64,000 bases of DNA, from NCBI GenBank assembly GCA_947497145.1, contig CANMFQ010000006.1, forward strand, positions 1 to 64,000, written 5' to 3'. Source of the DNA: an uncultured Flavobacteriaceae bacterium. GTDB lineage: Bacteria; Bacteroidota; Bacteroidia; Flavobacteriales; Flavobacteriaceae. The notes beneath the pieces are model-generated. The model was given only the letters and a program-made list of their open reading frames with translations, did not search any database and was not told the DNA's origin. The first letter of the stretch is position 1, and each line of letters begins with the position of its first letter. Positions 30,001 to 38,346 of this stretch are shown here, in pieces. The position numbers and the translations under genes were made by a program.

Positions 30001-30110
30001 GATTAAAGACCGCTACGCTGCAAGAATCAAGAACAGAGACACTCTTTTTCTCTGTTCTCTTTTCTTATGATTCTCTTCTGTTTCGTCAATTTTCTTGTTA
30101 GCGGCTATCC
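30001..30110. repeat. nested palindromic element between the coiled-coil gene and the AAA+ group
   Basis: A perfect 10-base inverted pair AGAACAGAGA (30030-30039) and TCTCTGTTCT (30049-30058) is flanked by a second pair AGAATCA (30023-30029) and TGATTCT (30068-30074), and then by CCGCTA (30010-30015) and TAGCGG (30099-30104). The alternative pair CAAGAA (30021-30026) and TTCTTG (30092-30097) could replace part of the second. This is the form of a dispersed palindromic intergenic repeat or a processed mRNA hairpin; no second copy was found in the window. Confidence 0.6.
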
Positions 30111-30157
30111 GTTACCGTAAAAATGACGATGCATTTAAGATAAAAAACCTACCGTAG

Positions 30158-31501
30158 CTATCCTAATAGGTCATCTTCTGCCGCAGGTTTTGGTGGTGTA
30201 GGTGCATCATCACCATCACTGGTGGGTGCATTACCATCATTTGCATAATATTCTTCAAAAATTTCTTTCATATCAATACCATATCTATTGGCAAAATCTT
30301 TTTGAATATCAGCATCTTTACCTCTTATTTCTTGAAGTGCCTCGGCATAACTTGAATAAACACCTTGCATCACTTTCTCGTGAACCGGAATATTATCCAT
30401 CATTTCTTGACGCGCTTTAGCACTAGCCGTATGCATTGAAGCTAATGTTTGCCCAATATGCTCATCTGTTTTTACACCCAAATGCTCTAAAATAGCAGCA
30501 AATTCTTGGTCGGTTCTCGCTTTTAACGCTACTACATAACCATCATAATATTTTAAACGCTCATCAGTATCACTCTTTAGTTTTGCACGGTGCGTTTGCA
30601 GGTTACTTCGTAAGGAGGTAAGCACTTTAATCGTAAGGTTATGTTTGTGTACAAAACTATCTTTACTGGCTGCCAAGGTAGTGTAGGCATTTTTTAAACC
30701 TTCTAATTCTTCTACTTTTTGCTCAATGGTCGTTACTTTGCCAATGGCTTCAGAATAAGCAGCCGATTGCTTATCTGCAATTTCTTCTAAGGCCTGTCTG
30801 GCTTGTTTCAAAAGAGCATATTGTTCTTCTAACTTGTCTTCAGTTTCCTTTTTCTTTTCTAAGGATTTCGTGTGGTTTTTACTTGCCTCCACAATCGCTA
30901 CCTGAAGTTTTTCTTCTACCTCCTTAATTTCGGTTTCCCTATTTTTTAAACGCCCTACCGCAGCCTGACTTTTGTACGACAACTCATTTAATAAGGTTTG
31001 AATATCAGCAGATTCTATTCGCTCTTGAAACATTGCCTTGGCTTTCATGTCAGCCCCATCACGTGTTTTTTGCGCGGCATCTAATTCTGCTTGACGTGCT
31101 TTTATTTTCGATTTTCTACCCCAAAGGTTGTTCCACCAGTTATCTTTTACATTTTCAGCATCTTCTAATGCAATTTTTGCACGCTCTAAAGCCTTTTGTG
31201 CATCATCAATTACTTTTTGTTCTGCACCGTTTAGCGTAGAGAATTTTTCAAAAATAATACCCACCTCATCTTGATAGTCGGTCAAATCTTTGATAGCATC
31301 TAATAAAGAGGTCCTGTCCTTTTCTGCCATGCCCACCACATCATCGAGGGTAGCATTCAATATTTTTTGACGCACCTCTGGGTCATCTTCTTGTGCAAGC
31401 TTCGACTTCATCTGGTCCACAGCTTTGCCCCAATTAACATCTACTTTTTTATTTTCTTTAGCAGTAGAATCGGTTTCTAATAAATCAAAATCGTCGGCCA
31501 T
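30158..31501 (-). CDS. coiled-coil protein, probable first gene of the AAA+ block
   Basis: The 447-residue protein is almost wholly alpha-helical with long Lys/Glu/Ala heptad-like stretches from about residue 80 to 330. It has no signal or membrane helix. A short segment KDNWWNNLWGRKSK near residue 125 recalls the WW-basic break seen in TelA-type toxic-anion resistance proteins, and length and helical content are similar, but the match is too weak to name it. The acidic tail ends in DDLLG and begins with a similar DFDLLE, an oddity that could be a binding peptide at both ends. It lies 267 bases upstream of the 350-residue gene, on the same strand. Confidence 0.8.
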   Translation of the reverse strand: MADDFDLLETDSTAKENKKVDVNWGKAVDQMKSKLAQEDDPEVRQKILNATLDDVVGMAEKDRTSLLDAIKDLTDYQDEVGIIFEKFSTLNGAEQKVIDDAQKALERAKIALEDAENVKDNWWNNLWGRKSKIKARQAELDAAQKTRDGADMKAKAMFQERIESADIQTLLNELSYKSQAAVGRLKNRETEIKEVEEKLQVAIVEASKNHTKSLEKKKETEDKLEEQYALLKQARQALEEIADKQSAAYSEAIGKVTTIEQKVEELEGLKNAYTTLAASKDSFVHKHNLTIKVLTSLRSNLQTHRAKLKSDTDERLKYYDGYVVALKARTDQEFAAILEHLGVKTDEHIGQTLASMHTASAKARQEMMDNIPVHEKVMQGVYSSYAEALQEIRGKDADIQKDFANRYGIDMKEIFEEYYANDGNAPTSDGDDAPTPPKPAAEDDLLG

Positions 31502-31823
31502 GTTAGGGTATATTTTTAGGTTTATAAAATTGAAGTTCCAATTTCGGCAAAAAAACCGAGGTGAAAAAACACTATCGGTGAAGTGTTTGAAATATATGTA
31601 GTATAGAAATGAGATTTGTTACAGAAAGATTGTGGAAATCTACAAAAAATCACACCAAATACTAAACAAAAAAATCTTTTAAAGCCCTATATATTAGCTT
31701 CATAAACTTTTTTTAAGACCAAAATCAATACTAATTTTTCAGACCGATAGTATAGTTAAATCATAATTCAAACTCAGTGAGCGCAATGCAATAATTTGAT
31801 TATTTTTGAAGTTGATATAAATA
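31502..31823. other. divergent intergenic region of 322 bases
   Basis: The region lies between the start of the coiled-coil gene (minus) and the DUF1460 gene (plus), so it should hold both promoters. The only clear site is TATTTTTG at 31801-31808 on the plus strand, a -7 match about 16 bases before the DUF1460 start; no -33 partner is evident. No convincing consensus was found for the minus-strand gene. It is very A+T rich and no coding frame is supported. Confidence 0.4.
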
Positions 31824-32669
31824 ATGATGCATACTTTAAAATTAGTGGGAATTATAGTGCTTCTGGTAAATTTTACTTTTAGCCAACAAATCACCTGCTC
31901 ACAAGCCGACAAACAAGCATTTGAAAATAAGACTATTGCTATTGATGGCTTGCTTGAAAATGATTTTGGCAAAACCATAGTAGCCGTTGGTAAAACATTT
32001 ATTGGTACGCCTTACGTTGCTAAAACTTTAGAAATTGGAGAAACTGAATCTTTGGTTGTCAATCTTCATGGTTTAGATTGTACCACCTATGTAGAAAACG
32101 TTCTTGCTTTTAGCCTGCTTTTAAAAAAAGGAAAAACTACTTTTAATCACTTCACAGAAGTCTTAGAAACTATTCGCTATAAAAACGGCACCCTTGATGG
32201 TTATGCTTCACGGCTTCATTATTTTTCAGAATGGATAGCCAATAACCAAGCTAAAGGCTTACTAAAAGACATCACGGCAGAAATTGGAGGCACCGAGCTT
32301 ACTAAAGCTATTAACTTTATGAGCACACACCGTGATTTATACCCATTTTTGAAGGACGATACGAACTTTGAAAAAATAAAAGCTTCTGAAAATTATTTGA
32401 ATAACGAGTCGATTTGCATTTTACCACAAAATCAAATTGAAGTCAATGAGCATTTAATTCAATCAGGAGACATCATTGCATTGACTACCTCAATAAAAGG
32501 CTTAGACATCACACATACAGGTATTGCTACTCGTGAAAAAGATGGGCGCATACATTTATTACATGCATCTACAAGGGCTAAGGAAGTAGAAGTTTCGCAA
32601 CTCCCTTTGGCCGATTATCTAAAAAATATTAAAAAGAATACGGGTATTATGGTGGCAAGACCCTTGTAA
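31824..32669 (+). CDS. exported DUF1460 protein (N-acetylmuramoyl-L-alanine amidase-like, NlpC/P60 fold)
   Basis: The 281-residue protein has a signal peptide (KLVGIIVLLVNFTFSQ). The core shows the DUF1460 catalytic block GTPYVAKTL followed by HGLDCTTYVENVLAF, with the presumed catalytic Cys; the family histidine is likely in the later GDIIALTTSIKGLDITHTGIA segment. Structures of the family have an NlpC/P60-like cysteine peptidase fold, and a cell-wall peptide cleavage role is inferred for it. Two adjacent ATG codons exist at the start; either serves. It is divergent from the AAA+ block and converges on a VOC gene with only 2 bases between the stops. Confidence 0.88.
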   Translation: MMHTLKLVGIIVLLVNFTFSQQITCSQADKQAFENKTIAIDGLLENDFGKTIVAVGKTFIGTPYVAKTLEIGETESLVVNLHGLDCTTYVENVLAFSLLLKKGKTTFNHFTEVLETIRYKNGTLDGYASRLHYFSEWIANNQAKGLLKDITAEIGGTELTKAINFMSTHRDLYPFLKDDTNFEKIKASENYLNNESICILPQNQIEVNEHLIQSGDIIALTTSIKGLDITHTGIATREKDGRIHLLHASTRAKEVEVSQLPLADYLKNIKKNTGIMVARPL

Positions 32670-32671
32670 TT

Positions 32672-33046
32672 TTAAATTCTCCACGGTGGGTTTTTTCTGT
32701 TTTCACCACCATAAAATAAAATAATTTGATTACCATCTAAATCGCGCAGTCTCGCTTCACGCCACAGCCATCTTTTATCATTAGGAAGCTCATCAAAGTC
32801 AATTCCTTTAGCTACCAATTCATGTACATAGGCATCTAAATCTGAACATTCAAAATACACATAAATACCATCGCCCTGCGGCAATGTAGTCACCTCATGC
32901 AAGGAAAAAGTAGCGTCTCCTTCTGGGCATTCAAATCGCGCGTAATGCGGCAAACTTTTAACAATTAAGCGAAGGCCTAATTTTTCATAAAATGGAATTG
33001 CCTTTTCCAAATCAAGAGAAGGTACTGTTACTTGGTTTAAATTCAT
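32672..33046 (-). CDS. VOC superfamily (glyoxalase-like) protein
   Basis: At 124 residues this is a single vicinal-oxygen-chelate unit pair: MNLNQVTVPSLDLEKAIPFYEKLGLRL opens the first beta-alpha-beta-beta-beta module, and the last strand carries LRDLDGNQIILFYGGE, where the terminal glutamate-type metal ligand normally sits. The fold usually acts on a small thiol or aromatic substrate, or binds a drug; the substrate here is unknown. It lies 43 bases downstream of the AraC regulator on the same strand and may be cotranscribed with it. Confidence 0.87.
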   Translation of the reverse strand: MNLNQVTVPSLDLEKAIPFYEKLGLRLIVKSLPHYARFECPEGDATFSLHEVTTLPQGDGIYVYFECSDLDAYVHELVAKGIDFDELPNDKRWLWREARLRDLDGNQIILFYGGENRKNPPWRI

Positions 33047-33089
33047 TTCTAATTGTTTTTGCTGCTAAATGTCTTGTGGAAAACGAATA

Positions 33090-33977
33090 CTAGTTAGCCA
33101 AACCCATCAAGTATTTTTTGGGCGTTGTACCATACTTCTTTTTAAAAGCCGCTATAAAATGACTAGATGTACTATACCCAACCTTTAAGCCTACTTCATT
33201 TACATTATGCTGCCCAGTTTCCAACATTTTACGGGCATATTCCATCTTGTAATCAAAAAGAAAACTAAAAACCGAATCGCCATAAAGCTGCTTAAACCCT
33301 TCCTTTAATTTCTTTAAAGAAAGACCTATTTCTTCAGCCAGTTCGCTCAATGTTGGAGGTTCAGCCATGCGTGAAATCATAATTTCTTTTGCCTGGCGAA
33401 TACGTCTTACATTATCTTCATCAGCTAAAAATGGGCATTGTTCAATATCAGCATCAGTACTTTTATTAAAATACAGCGATATCAATTCATACACCTTACC
33501 TTTTATATAGAGCTCTTTTATAGAAGGATGCAAATTATAATTCATCATTTGACTGAGAATCACTGCAATTGCCGGACTCACACCTTCTTGAGAATAGTAC
33601 TTTTTATCTTTACTTTCAGGGCCTAAAAACGGAATATAATCTGCTTCTTTTGAAAACAGTGAGTGAAATTTACGAATAGTCATCACTACTGAAACCAGCC
33701 ATGAATTTGGATTCAACTCCAAATTAAGTGGCAAATCTAACTGGGTGTTGTACAATAGCAGCGAATTTTCTTCTGAAACCTCCAAAGCATACCTGCCTTC
33801 ATTAAAAACAAACTTTGCATTCCCTTTTAAACAAAAATGAAATTGAATAAAAGAACTATTAATATCTCGGGTAACTTTCTGCATGTGAGCAGTATCATTC
33901 TGAATTTTTAAAACATAAAACCCATCTTCAATTAAAACTTCTTGATATGAACCTTGAGCGACATTTTTTACTTCCAT
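33090..33977 (-). CDS. AraC family transcriptional regulator, divergent from hemA
   Basis: From the ATG at 33977 the protein has 295 residues: an N-terminal cupin-like sensing part of about 190 residues and a C-terminal AraC/XylS DNA-binding region with two helix-turn-helix motifs (SLKKLKEGFKQLYG and then EVGLKVGYSTSSHFIAAFKKKYGTTP, the conserved second-helix signature). Longer starts at 34013 (ATG) and 34022 (TTG) are possible, but the MEVKN start matches the expected family beginning. The gene is divergent from hemA with about 200 bases between the starts, which makes the hem cluster a likely target; this is inference from position. Confidence 0.88.
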   Translation of the reverse strand: MEVKNVAQGSYQEVLIEDGFYVLKIQNDTAHMQKVTRDINSSFIQFHFCLKGNAKFVFNEGRYALEVSEENSLLLYNTQLDLPLNLELNPNSWLVSVVMTIRKFHSLFSKEADYIPFLGPESKDKKYYSQEGVSPAIAVILSQMMNYNLHPSIKELYIKGKVYELISLYFNKSTDADIEQCPFLADEDNVRRIRQAKEIMISRMAEPPTLSELAEEIGLSLKKLKEGFKQLYGDSVFSFLFDYKMEYARKMLETGQHNVNEVGLKVGYSTSSHFIAAFKKKYGTTPKKYLMGLAN

Positions 33978-34152
33978 AATCTGCAATTTTAAAACTCTTT
34001 TATTTAGATTCATTCTAAACAAAAGAAGTGCTAAGCATTGAAAACAATATAAAAATAGTGCATTTGAACAGAAAAATATCGAAATACGACCAAAAAAACT
34101 CGAAACGACACTAATTGTTCTTCTAGCGTTATTTTTTTACGTTGTATGCCCC

Positions 34153-34160
34153 TACTTTTG
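34153..34160 (+). promoter_or_regulatory. candidate -7 promoter element of hemA
   Basis: TACTTTTG fits TAnnTTTG and lies about 22 bases before the ATG at 34182, giving a leader of about 15 bases. It overlaps the alternative ATG at 34146, which is therefore an unlikely start. A T-rich tract about 15-20 bases upstream could act as the -33 region, but no clean TTG is at that distance. Confidence 0.45.
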
Positions 34161-34181
34161 TTTCCGTTCGCAAAAAATTGC

Positions 34182-35435
34182 ATGAAAGACTATCATATTT
34201 CAAAACACAGCTCTTTTTACACCATAGGTCTCAACTACAAAAAGGCAGATGCTAGGCTACGTGGTAAATTTAGCCTTGAAGATGCTTCAATGGTTGCCCT
34301 TTTGTCAGCAGCCAAAAATCAGGGTATTGATGGGCTATTAGCTACATCAACCTGTAACCGTACAGAATTACACGGTTTTGCACAGCACCCATTTCAGTTA
34401 ATAAAGTTACTTTGTGACCATACACAGGGCACTGTAGAAGAGTTTCAAGAAGTGGCTTATGTGTACAAAAACAAAGACGCTATTAGTCATTTATTTAAAG
34501 TAGGTACTGGCTTAGACAGCCAAATTCTTGGCGATTTTGAAATTATTAGTCAGATTAAGCAAAGTTTTAATCGTTCAAAAAAAATAGGCATTGCCAATCC
34601 GTTTATAGAGCGGTTATGCAATTCAGTTATTCAAGCCAGTAAGCGTATAAAAACGGAAACTGAAATTTCATCAGGAGCTACTTCAGTTGCCTTTGCCTCG
34701 GTACAGTATATTCTTAACAATGTGCCCGATATTTCAAAAAAGAATATTCTTTTATTTGGTACTGGTAAAATTGGTAGAAATACCTGTGAAAATCTTATAA
34801 AACATACCAAAAACTCACACATTACGCTAATCAACCGAACTAAAGACAAGGCTGAAAAAATAGCAGGTAAGTTTAATCTTGTGGTAAAAGACTACGGTGA
34901 TTTACAAACCGAAATACGAAATTCTGATGTACTTATTGTTGCTACTGGCGCACAGTCGCCAACAATTTCAAAAGAGCTGATTTACACAAAAAAACCGCTC
35001 TTAATACTAGATTTATCCATTCCTAAAAATGTTGCTGACGATGTTAAAGAACTCAATAATGTAACAGCCATTCATCTTGACCATCTTTCACAGATAACCG
35101 ATGAAACACTAGAGCGTCGCAAACAATTTATTCCACATGCTGAAGCGATTATTGAAGTAATTAAAGAAGATTTTAATCAGTGGCTTGAAACCAGAAAATT
35201 TGCTCCCGTAATCAAAGCTTTAAATCAAAAATTAAAGACGATGAAAGAGGAAGAAATGGACTATCAGTCAAAAAAGCATGCAGATTTCAATGAAGAGCAA
35301 GCTGACATCATCTCTAACCGTATTATTCAAAAAATCACCAAACAGTTTGCCAATCACCTCAAAGACGACACGGTAGATGCAGACACTAGTTTAGCACTTA
35401 TACAAAAGGTTTTTCAACTAGAAATTGAAATATGA
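34182..35435 (+). CDS. hemA: glutamyl-tRNA reductase
   Basis: From the ATG at 34182 (MKDYHISKHSSFYTIGLNYKK) the protein has 417 residues. It reduces glutamyl-tRNA to glutamate-1-semialdehyde with NADPH, the first committed step to heme. The active-site Cys58 lies in ATSTCNRTE; the nucleotide-binding segment FGTGKIGRNT is near residue 200; the C-terminal helical dimerisation region follows. The earlier ATG at 34146 would add 12 residues and overlaps a promoter element. The partner aminomutase HemL is not encoded in the window. The stop codon overlaps by four bases (ATGA) with a small ORF, which is followed after 8 bases by hemC. Confidence 0.95.
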   Translation: MKDYHISKHSSFYTIGLNYKKADARLRGKFSLEDASMVALLSAAKNQGIDGLLATSTCNRTELHGFAQHPFQLIKLLCDHTQGTVEEFQEVAYVYKNKDAISHLFKVGTGLDSQILGDFEIISQIKQSFNRSKKIGIANPFIERLCNSVIQASKRIKTETEISSGATSVAFASVQYILNNVPDISKKNILLFGTGKIGRNTCENLIKHTKNSHITLINRTKDKAEKIAGKFNLVVKDYGDLQTEIRNSDVLIVATGAQSPTISKELIYTKKPLLILDLSIPKNVADDVKELNNVTAIHLDHLSQITDETLERRKQFIPHAEAIIEVIKEDFNQWLETRKFAPVIKALNQKLKTMKEEEMDYQSKKHADFNEEQADIISNRIIQKITKQFANHLKDDTVDADTSLALIQKVFQLEIEI

Positions 35436-35590
35436 AGCTAGCAAATGCCTTTACTTTATCTTTAAAAACTACATTTTACATTCTATTTTCTAACTTTTAT
35501 AATAGCCTAGCACCAACTATGCTTCCTGTAAAAGTTGAAAAAAACCTACAAAAACCGAATTATTCGGTACTAAACAACAACATCAAATAA
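35432..35590 (+). CDS. candidate 52-residue small protein between hemA and hemC
   Basis: An ATG overlaps the hemA stop codon (ATGA at 35432-35435) and opens a frame of 52 codons to TAA at 35588-35590, only 8 bases before the hemC ATG. It begins MKLANAFTLSLKTTFYILF, a basic start followed by a moderately hydrophobic stretch like a short signal or membrane anchor, and ends in a Lys/Asn-rich tail. Position and spacing fit translational coupling from hemA into hemC, so the frame may be a leader, a short regulator of the pathway, or chance. No homologue is known to me. Confidence 0.35.
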   Translation: MKLANAFTLSLKTTFYILFSNFYNSLAPTMLPVKVEKNLQKPNYSVLNNNIK

Positions 35591-35598
35591 TAGCAGTA

Positions 35599-37179
35599 AT
35601 GAGCAAAGTAATACGTATTGGCACTCGTGATAGTGAACTGGCAATGTGGCAAGCAAAAACCGTTAAAACCAAGCTCGATGCTTTAGGTCATAAAACAAAA
35701 ATTATCGCCGTAAAATCAACTGGCGATTTGGTTTTAGACAAACCCCTGTATGAACTAGGTATTACTGGCATTTTTACTAAAACTTTAGATGTTGCCATGC
35801 TCAATGGCGATATCGATATTGCTGTGCATTCTATGAAAGATGTACCAACAGCTTTACCAAAAGGCATTGTACAAGCTGCCGTTTTAGAGCGTGCAAATTA
35901 CCTTGATATTTTGGCCTTTAAAAATAATGAAGAATTTTTAGGTCACCCAGAAGGTATTATTGCAACTGGCAGTCTACGCCGAAAAGCGCAATGGCTAAAT
36001 CGTTACCCTACGCATACCGTAGTAGACTTGCGAGGCAATGTAAATAGCCGCATGCAAAAACTAATGGATAATGATTGGAATGGTGCTATTTTCGCCGCGG
36101 CAGGCCTAGAACGTATTGGCATAGAACACGAACACACCATTGGCCTCACATGGATGGTACCCGCTCCAGCACAAGGTGCAATTATGGTAGTTTCGCTAGA
36201 AAATGACCCAGAAACAACCGCCATTTGTGCAGCGCTTAATGATGAACGAACTGAAATTTGCGTTACCCAAGAACGAGAGTTTTTAAGATTATTAGAAGGC
36301 GGTTGTACCGCTCCTATAGGTGCTTTAGCGTACATAAATAACGAAGATGAAGTAGTTTTAAAAGGTGTACTATTAACTGTTGATGGCACCAAAAAACTAG
36401 AGGCTGAAATTACCGCCCCACTTGGAGAGCATCAACATATTGGACGTGATTGTGCCAATAGTATTTTATCAAGAGGTGGTAAACGCTTAATGAGTGAAAT
36501 GCAGAGCGTAGATGTGGCAACACAAATTTTTTCTACCAAAAAATTAACAGAAGAGCAGCAACGTATGTTTAGCGATGGCATTGAGGTAAAATCAACCGAT
36601 TTTATTCAAACAAGTCCCGCAAGAATTGCGCCAGCCCTACTAAAAAAGGAACACAACAACGTTATCATTACAAGTCAAAATGCAGTAGAATCTTTATTGA
36701 CACATACCACTGCAACCGACTTAAAATTTAAAAACATCTATTGCGTAGGCCGTAAAACCAAACGCTTAGTAGAAAATAGTATCGGCAAAGTAACCTACAC
36801 TGCTAGCAATGCTAAAAAATTAGCCGAACACCTAGTGGCATATCTTGAGGGCACAGAAGTCTCCTATTTTTGCAGTAACATTCGAATGAATGATTTGCCT
36901 GAAATATTAGAAGCAAATAATATCATTGTAAATGAAATAGAAACCTATAAAACCAAACACACTCCAATTGAACTTGAAAGTAGTGTTGAAGGTGTTCTCT
37001 TTTTTAGTCCCTCGGCTATTGATAGTTACTTAACAAAAAACGATTCTAATAAAACAGCCTATTGTATCGGCGAAACTACTGCTGCTTATGCACGACTACA
37101 CTTTAAAGATGTACGAGTTGCAAAACTGCCTTCAGTAGAAGATGTAATAGCACTGGTAAATGAAAATTATAGCAATTAG
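35599..37179 (+). CDS. hemC: porphobilinogen deaminase fused to uroporphyrinogen-III synthase
   Basis: The 526-residue protein is longer than ordinary HemC (about 310). The N-terminal part is HemC: start IRIGTRDSELAMWQAKTV, the AVHSMKDVPT block, ATGSLRRKAQ and the dipyrromethane-cofactor Cys236 in LEGGCTAPIGA. It polymerises four porphobilinogen molecules into hydroxymethylbilane. From about residue 325 a second domain follows with the low-conservation HemD pattern: NVIITSQNAVESLL, IYCVGRKTK, VEGVLFFSPSAIDSYL and AYCIGETTAAYA, which fits uroporphyrinogen-III synthase. The fusion would couple release of the unstable product with cyclisation. No separate hemD was found in the window. Confidence 0.93.
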   Translation: MSKVIRIGTRDSELAMWQAKTVKTKLDALGHKTKIIAVKSTGDLVLDKPLYELGITGIFTKTLDVAMLNGDIDIAVHSMKDVPTALPKGIVQAAVLERANYLDILAFKNNEEFLGHPEGIIATGSLRRKAQWLNRYPTHTVVDLRGNVNSRMQKLMDNDWNGAIFAAAGLERIGIEHEHTIGLTWMVPAPAQGAIMVVSLENDPETTAICAALNDERTEICVTQEREFLRLLEGGCTAPIGALAYINNEDEVVLKGVLLTVDGTKKLEAEITAPLGEHQHIGRDCANSILSRGGKRLMSEMQSVDVATQIFSTKKLTEEQQRMFSDGIEVKSTDFIQTSPARIAPALLKKEHNNVIITSQNAVESLLTHTTATDLKFKNIYCVGRKTKRLVENSIGKVTYTASNAKKLAEHLVAYLEGTEVSYFCSNIRMNDLPEILEANNIIVNEIETYKTKHTPIELESSVEGVLFFSPSAIDSYLTKNDSNKTAYCIGETTAAYARLHFKDVRVAKLPSVEDVIALVNENYSN

Positions 37180-37186
37180 CTGTTTG

Positions 37187-37240
37187 TAATTGCATAGCAA
37201 CACGCTCAAATTAGTCACAACACTAATTTCAGTGCAATTA
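37187..37240. promoter_or_regulatory. nested inverted repeats between hemC and hemE
   Basis: Two perfect 8-base inverted pairs are nested: TAATTGCA (37187-37194) with TGCAATTA (37233-37240), and AAATTAGT (37208-37215) with ACTAATTT (37222-37229). No T-tract follows, so a simple terminator is not indicated; it could be an operator or an mRNA structure setting the hemC:hemE ratio. Confidence 0.4.
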
Positions 37241-37263
37241 TAAAGACAAACGAAACAACGATT

Positions 37264-38298
37264 ATGGCATTAAAAAACGACTTATTCTTAAAGGCATTAA
37301 AAGGTGAAACCGTAGAAAGACCTCCTGTTTGGATGATGCGCCAAGCAGGGCGGTATCTTCCGGAATTTATGGAAATTAGAAAAAAGTATGATTTTTTCAC
37401 TAGATGTCAAACTCCTGAACTGGCATCAGAAATTACCGTACAGCCCATTAGGCGTTACGGTATGGATGCTGCAATTTTGTTTTCAGATATTCTAGTAATT
37501 CCACAGGCTATGAATATCGAGGTAGAAATGAAACCAAATTTCGGCCCTTATTTACCGCATCCTATTCGGTCGCAAAAAGATTTAGACAGGGTAATTGTTC
37601 CTGATGTGAATGATGCACTTGATTATGTGATGGAAGCTATAAAAGCGACCAAAGAAAAACTAAACAATGAAGTGCCACTTATTGGTTTTGCGGGCTCACC
37701 TTGGACTATATTATGCTATTGCGTACAAGGGCAAGGCAGCAAAACTTTTGACAAAGCTAAAGAACTTTGTTTTACACAGCCCGTTGTCGCTCATGCTTTA
37801 CTTCAAAAAATAACCGATACCACTATCGCCTATTTAAAAGCAAAAGTGAACGCTGGAGTTGATGCCGTACAGGTTTTTGATTCTTGGGGAGGCATGCTTT
37901 CTCCTGTAGATTACCAAGAGTTTTCTTGGCAGTATATTCAGCAAATTATTGACGCCCTAAAAGATGATGCTCCTGTAATTGTTTTTGGTAAAGGATGTTG
38001 GTTTGCCCTCGGAGAAATGGCAAAATCGGGTGCTGCTGCCTTAGGGGTAGACTGGACCTGTTCGGCAAGAAATGCACGTTATTTAACTGGTGGAAAAATT
38101 ACGCTTCAAGGCAATTTTGACCCTGCACGTCTGTTATCACCACCATCTGATATTAAAAAGATGGTCACTCAAATGATTAATGAGTTTGGAAAAGATAATT
38201 ATGTTGTAAATTTAGGTCATGGCATTTTGCCTCATGTACCTGTTGAAAACGCAAAAGCTTTTATTGACGCCGTAAAAGAGTACAAGCCGACTGTTTAG
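37264..38298 (+). CDS. hemE: uroporphyrinogen-III decarboxylase
   Basis: The 344-residue protein shows the HemE signatures: [16 protein letters not shown] near the N-terminus with substrate-binding Arg residues, the conserved [10 protein letters not shown] segment, and [19 protein letters not shown] in the middle, and GNFDPARLL toward the end. It removes the four acetate carboxyls of uroporphyrinogen III to yield coproporphyrinogen III in the cytoplasm. It lies 84 bases after hemC, with a nested inverted repeat in the gap, and 48 bases before the EI24 gene. Confidence 0.96.
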   Translation: MALKNDLFLKALKGETVERPPVWMMRQAGRYLPEFMEIRKKYDFFTRCQTPELASEITVQPIRRYGMDAAILFSDILVIPQAMNIEVEMKPNFGPYLPHPIRSQKDLDRVIVPDVNDALDYVMEAIKATKEKLNNEVPLIGFAGSPWTILCYCVQGQGSKTFDKAKELCFTQPVVAHALLQKITDTTIAYLKAKVNAGVDAVQVFDSWGGMLSPVDYQEFSWQYIQQIIDALKDDAPVIVFGKGCWFALGEMAKSGAAALGVDWTCSARNARYLTGGKITLQGNFDPARLLSPPSDIKKMVTQMINEFGKDNYVVNLGHGILPHVPVENAKAFIDAVKEYKPTV

Positions 38299-38346
38299 CA
38301 AAACGGTAAAACTGCTACTTTTTTAAAACAAATCGAATAGTAAGCA

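Noticed and set aside
30158-31501. Naming the coiled-coil protein TelA and the block a tellurite-resistance system
   Set aside because: Only a short WW-basic segment and general helical content agree; no TerC, TerD or TerZ genes lie near.
36003-36392. 129-codon minus-strand frame inside hemC
   Set aside because: Antisense shadow of a strongly conserved gene; product is not protein-like.
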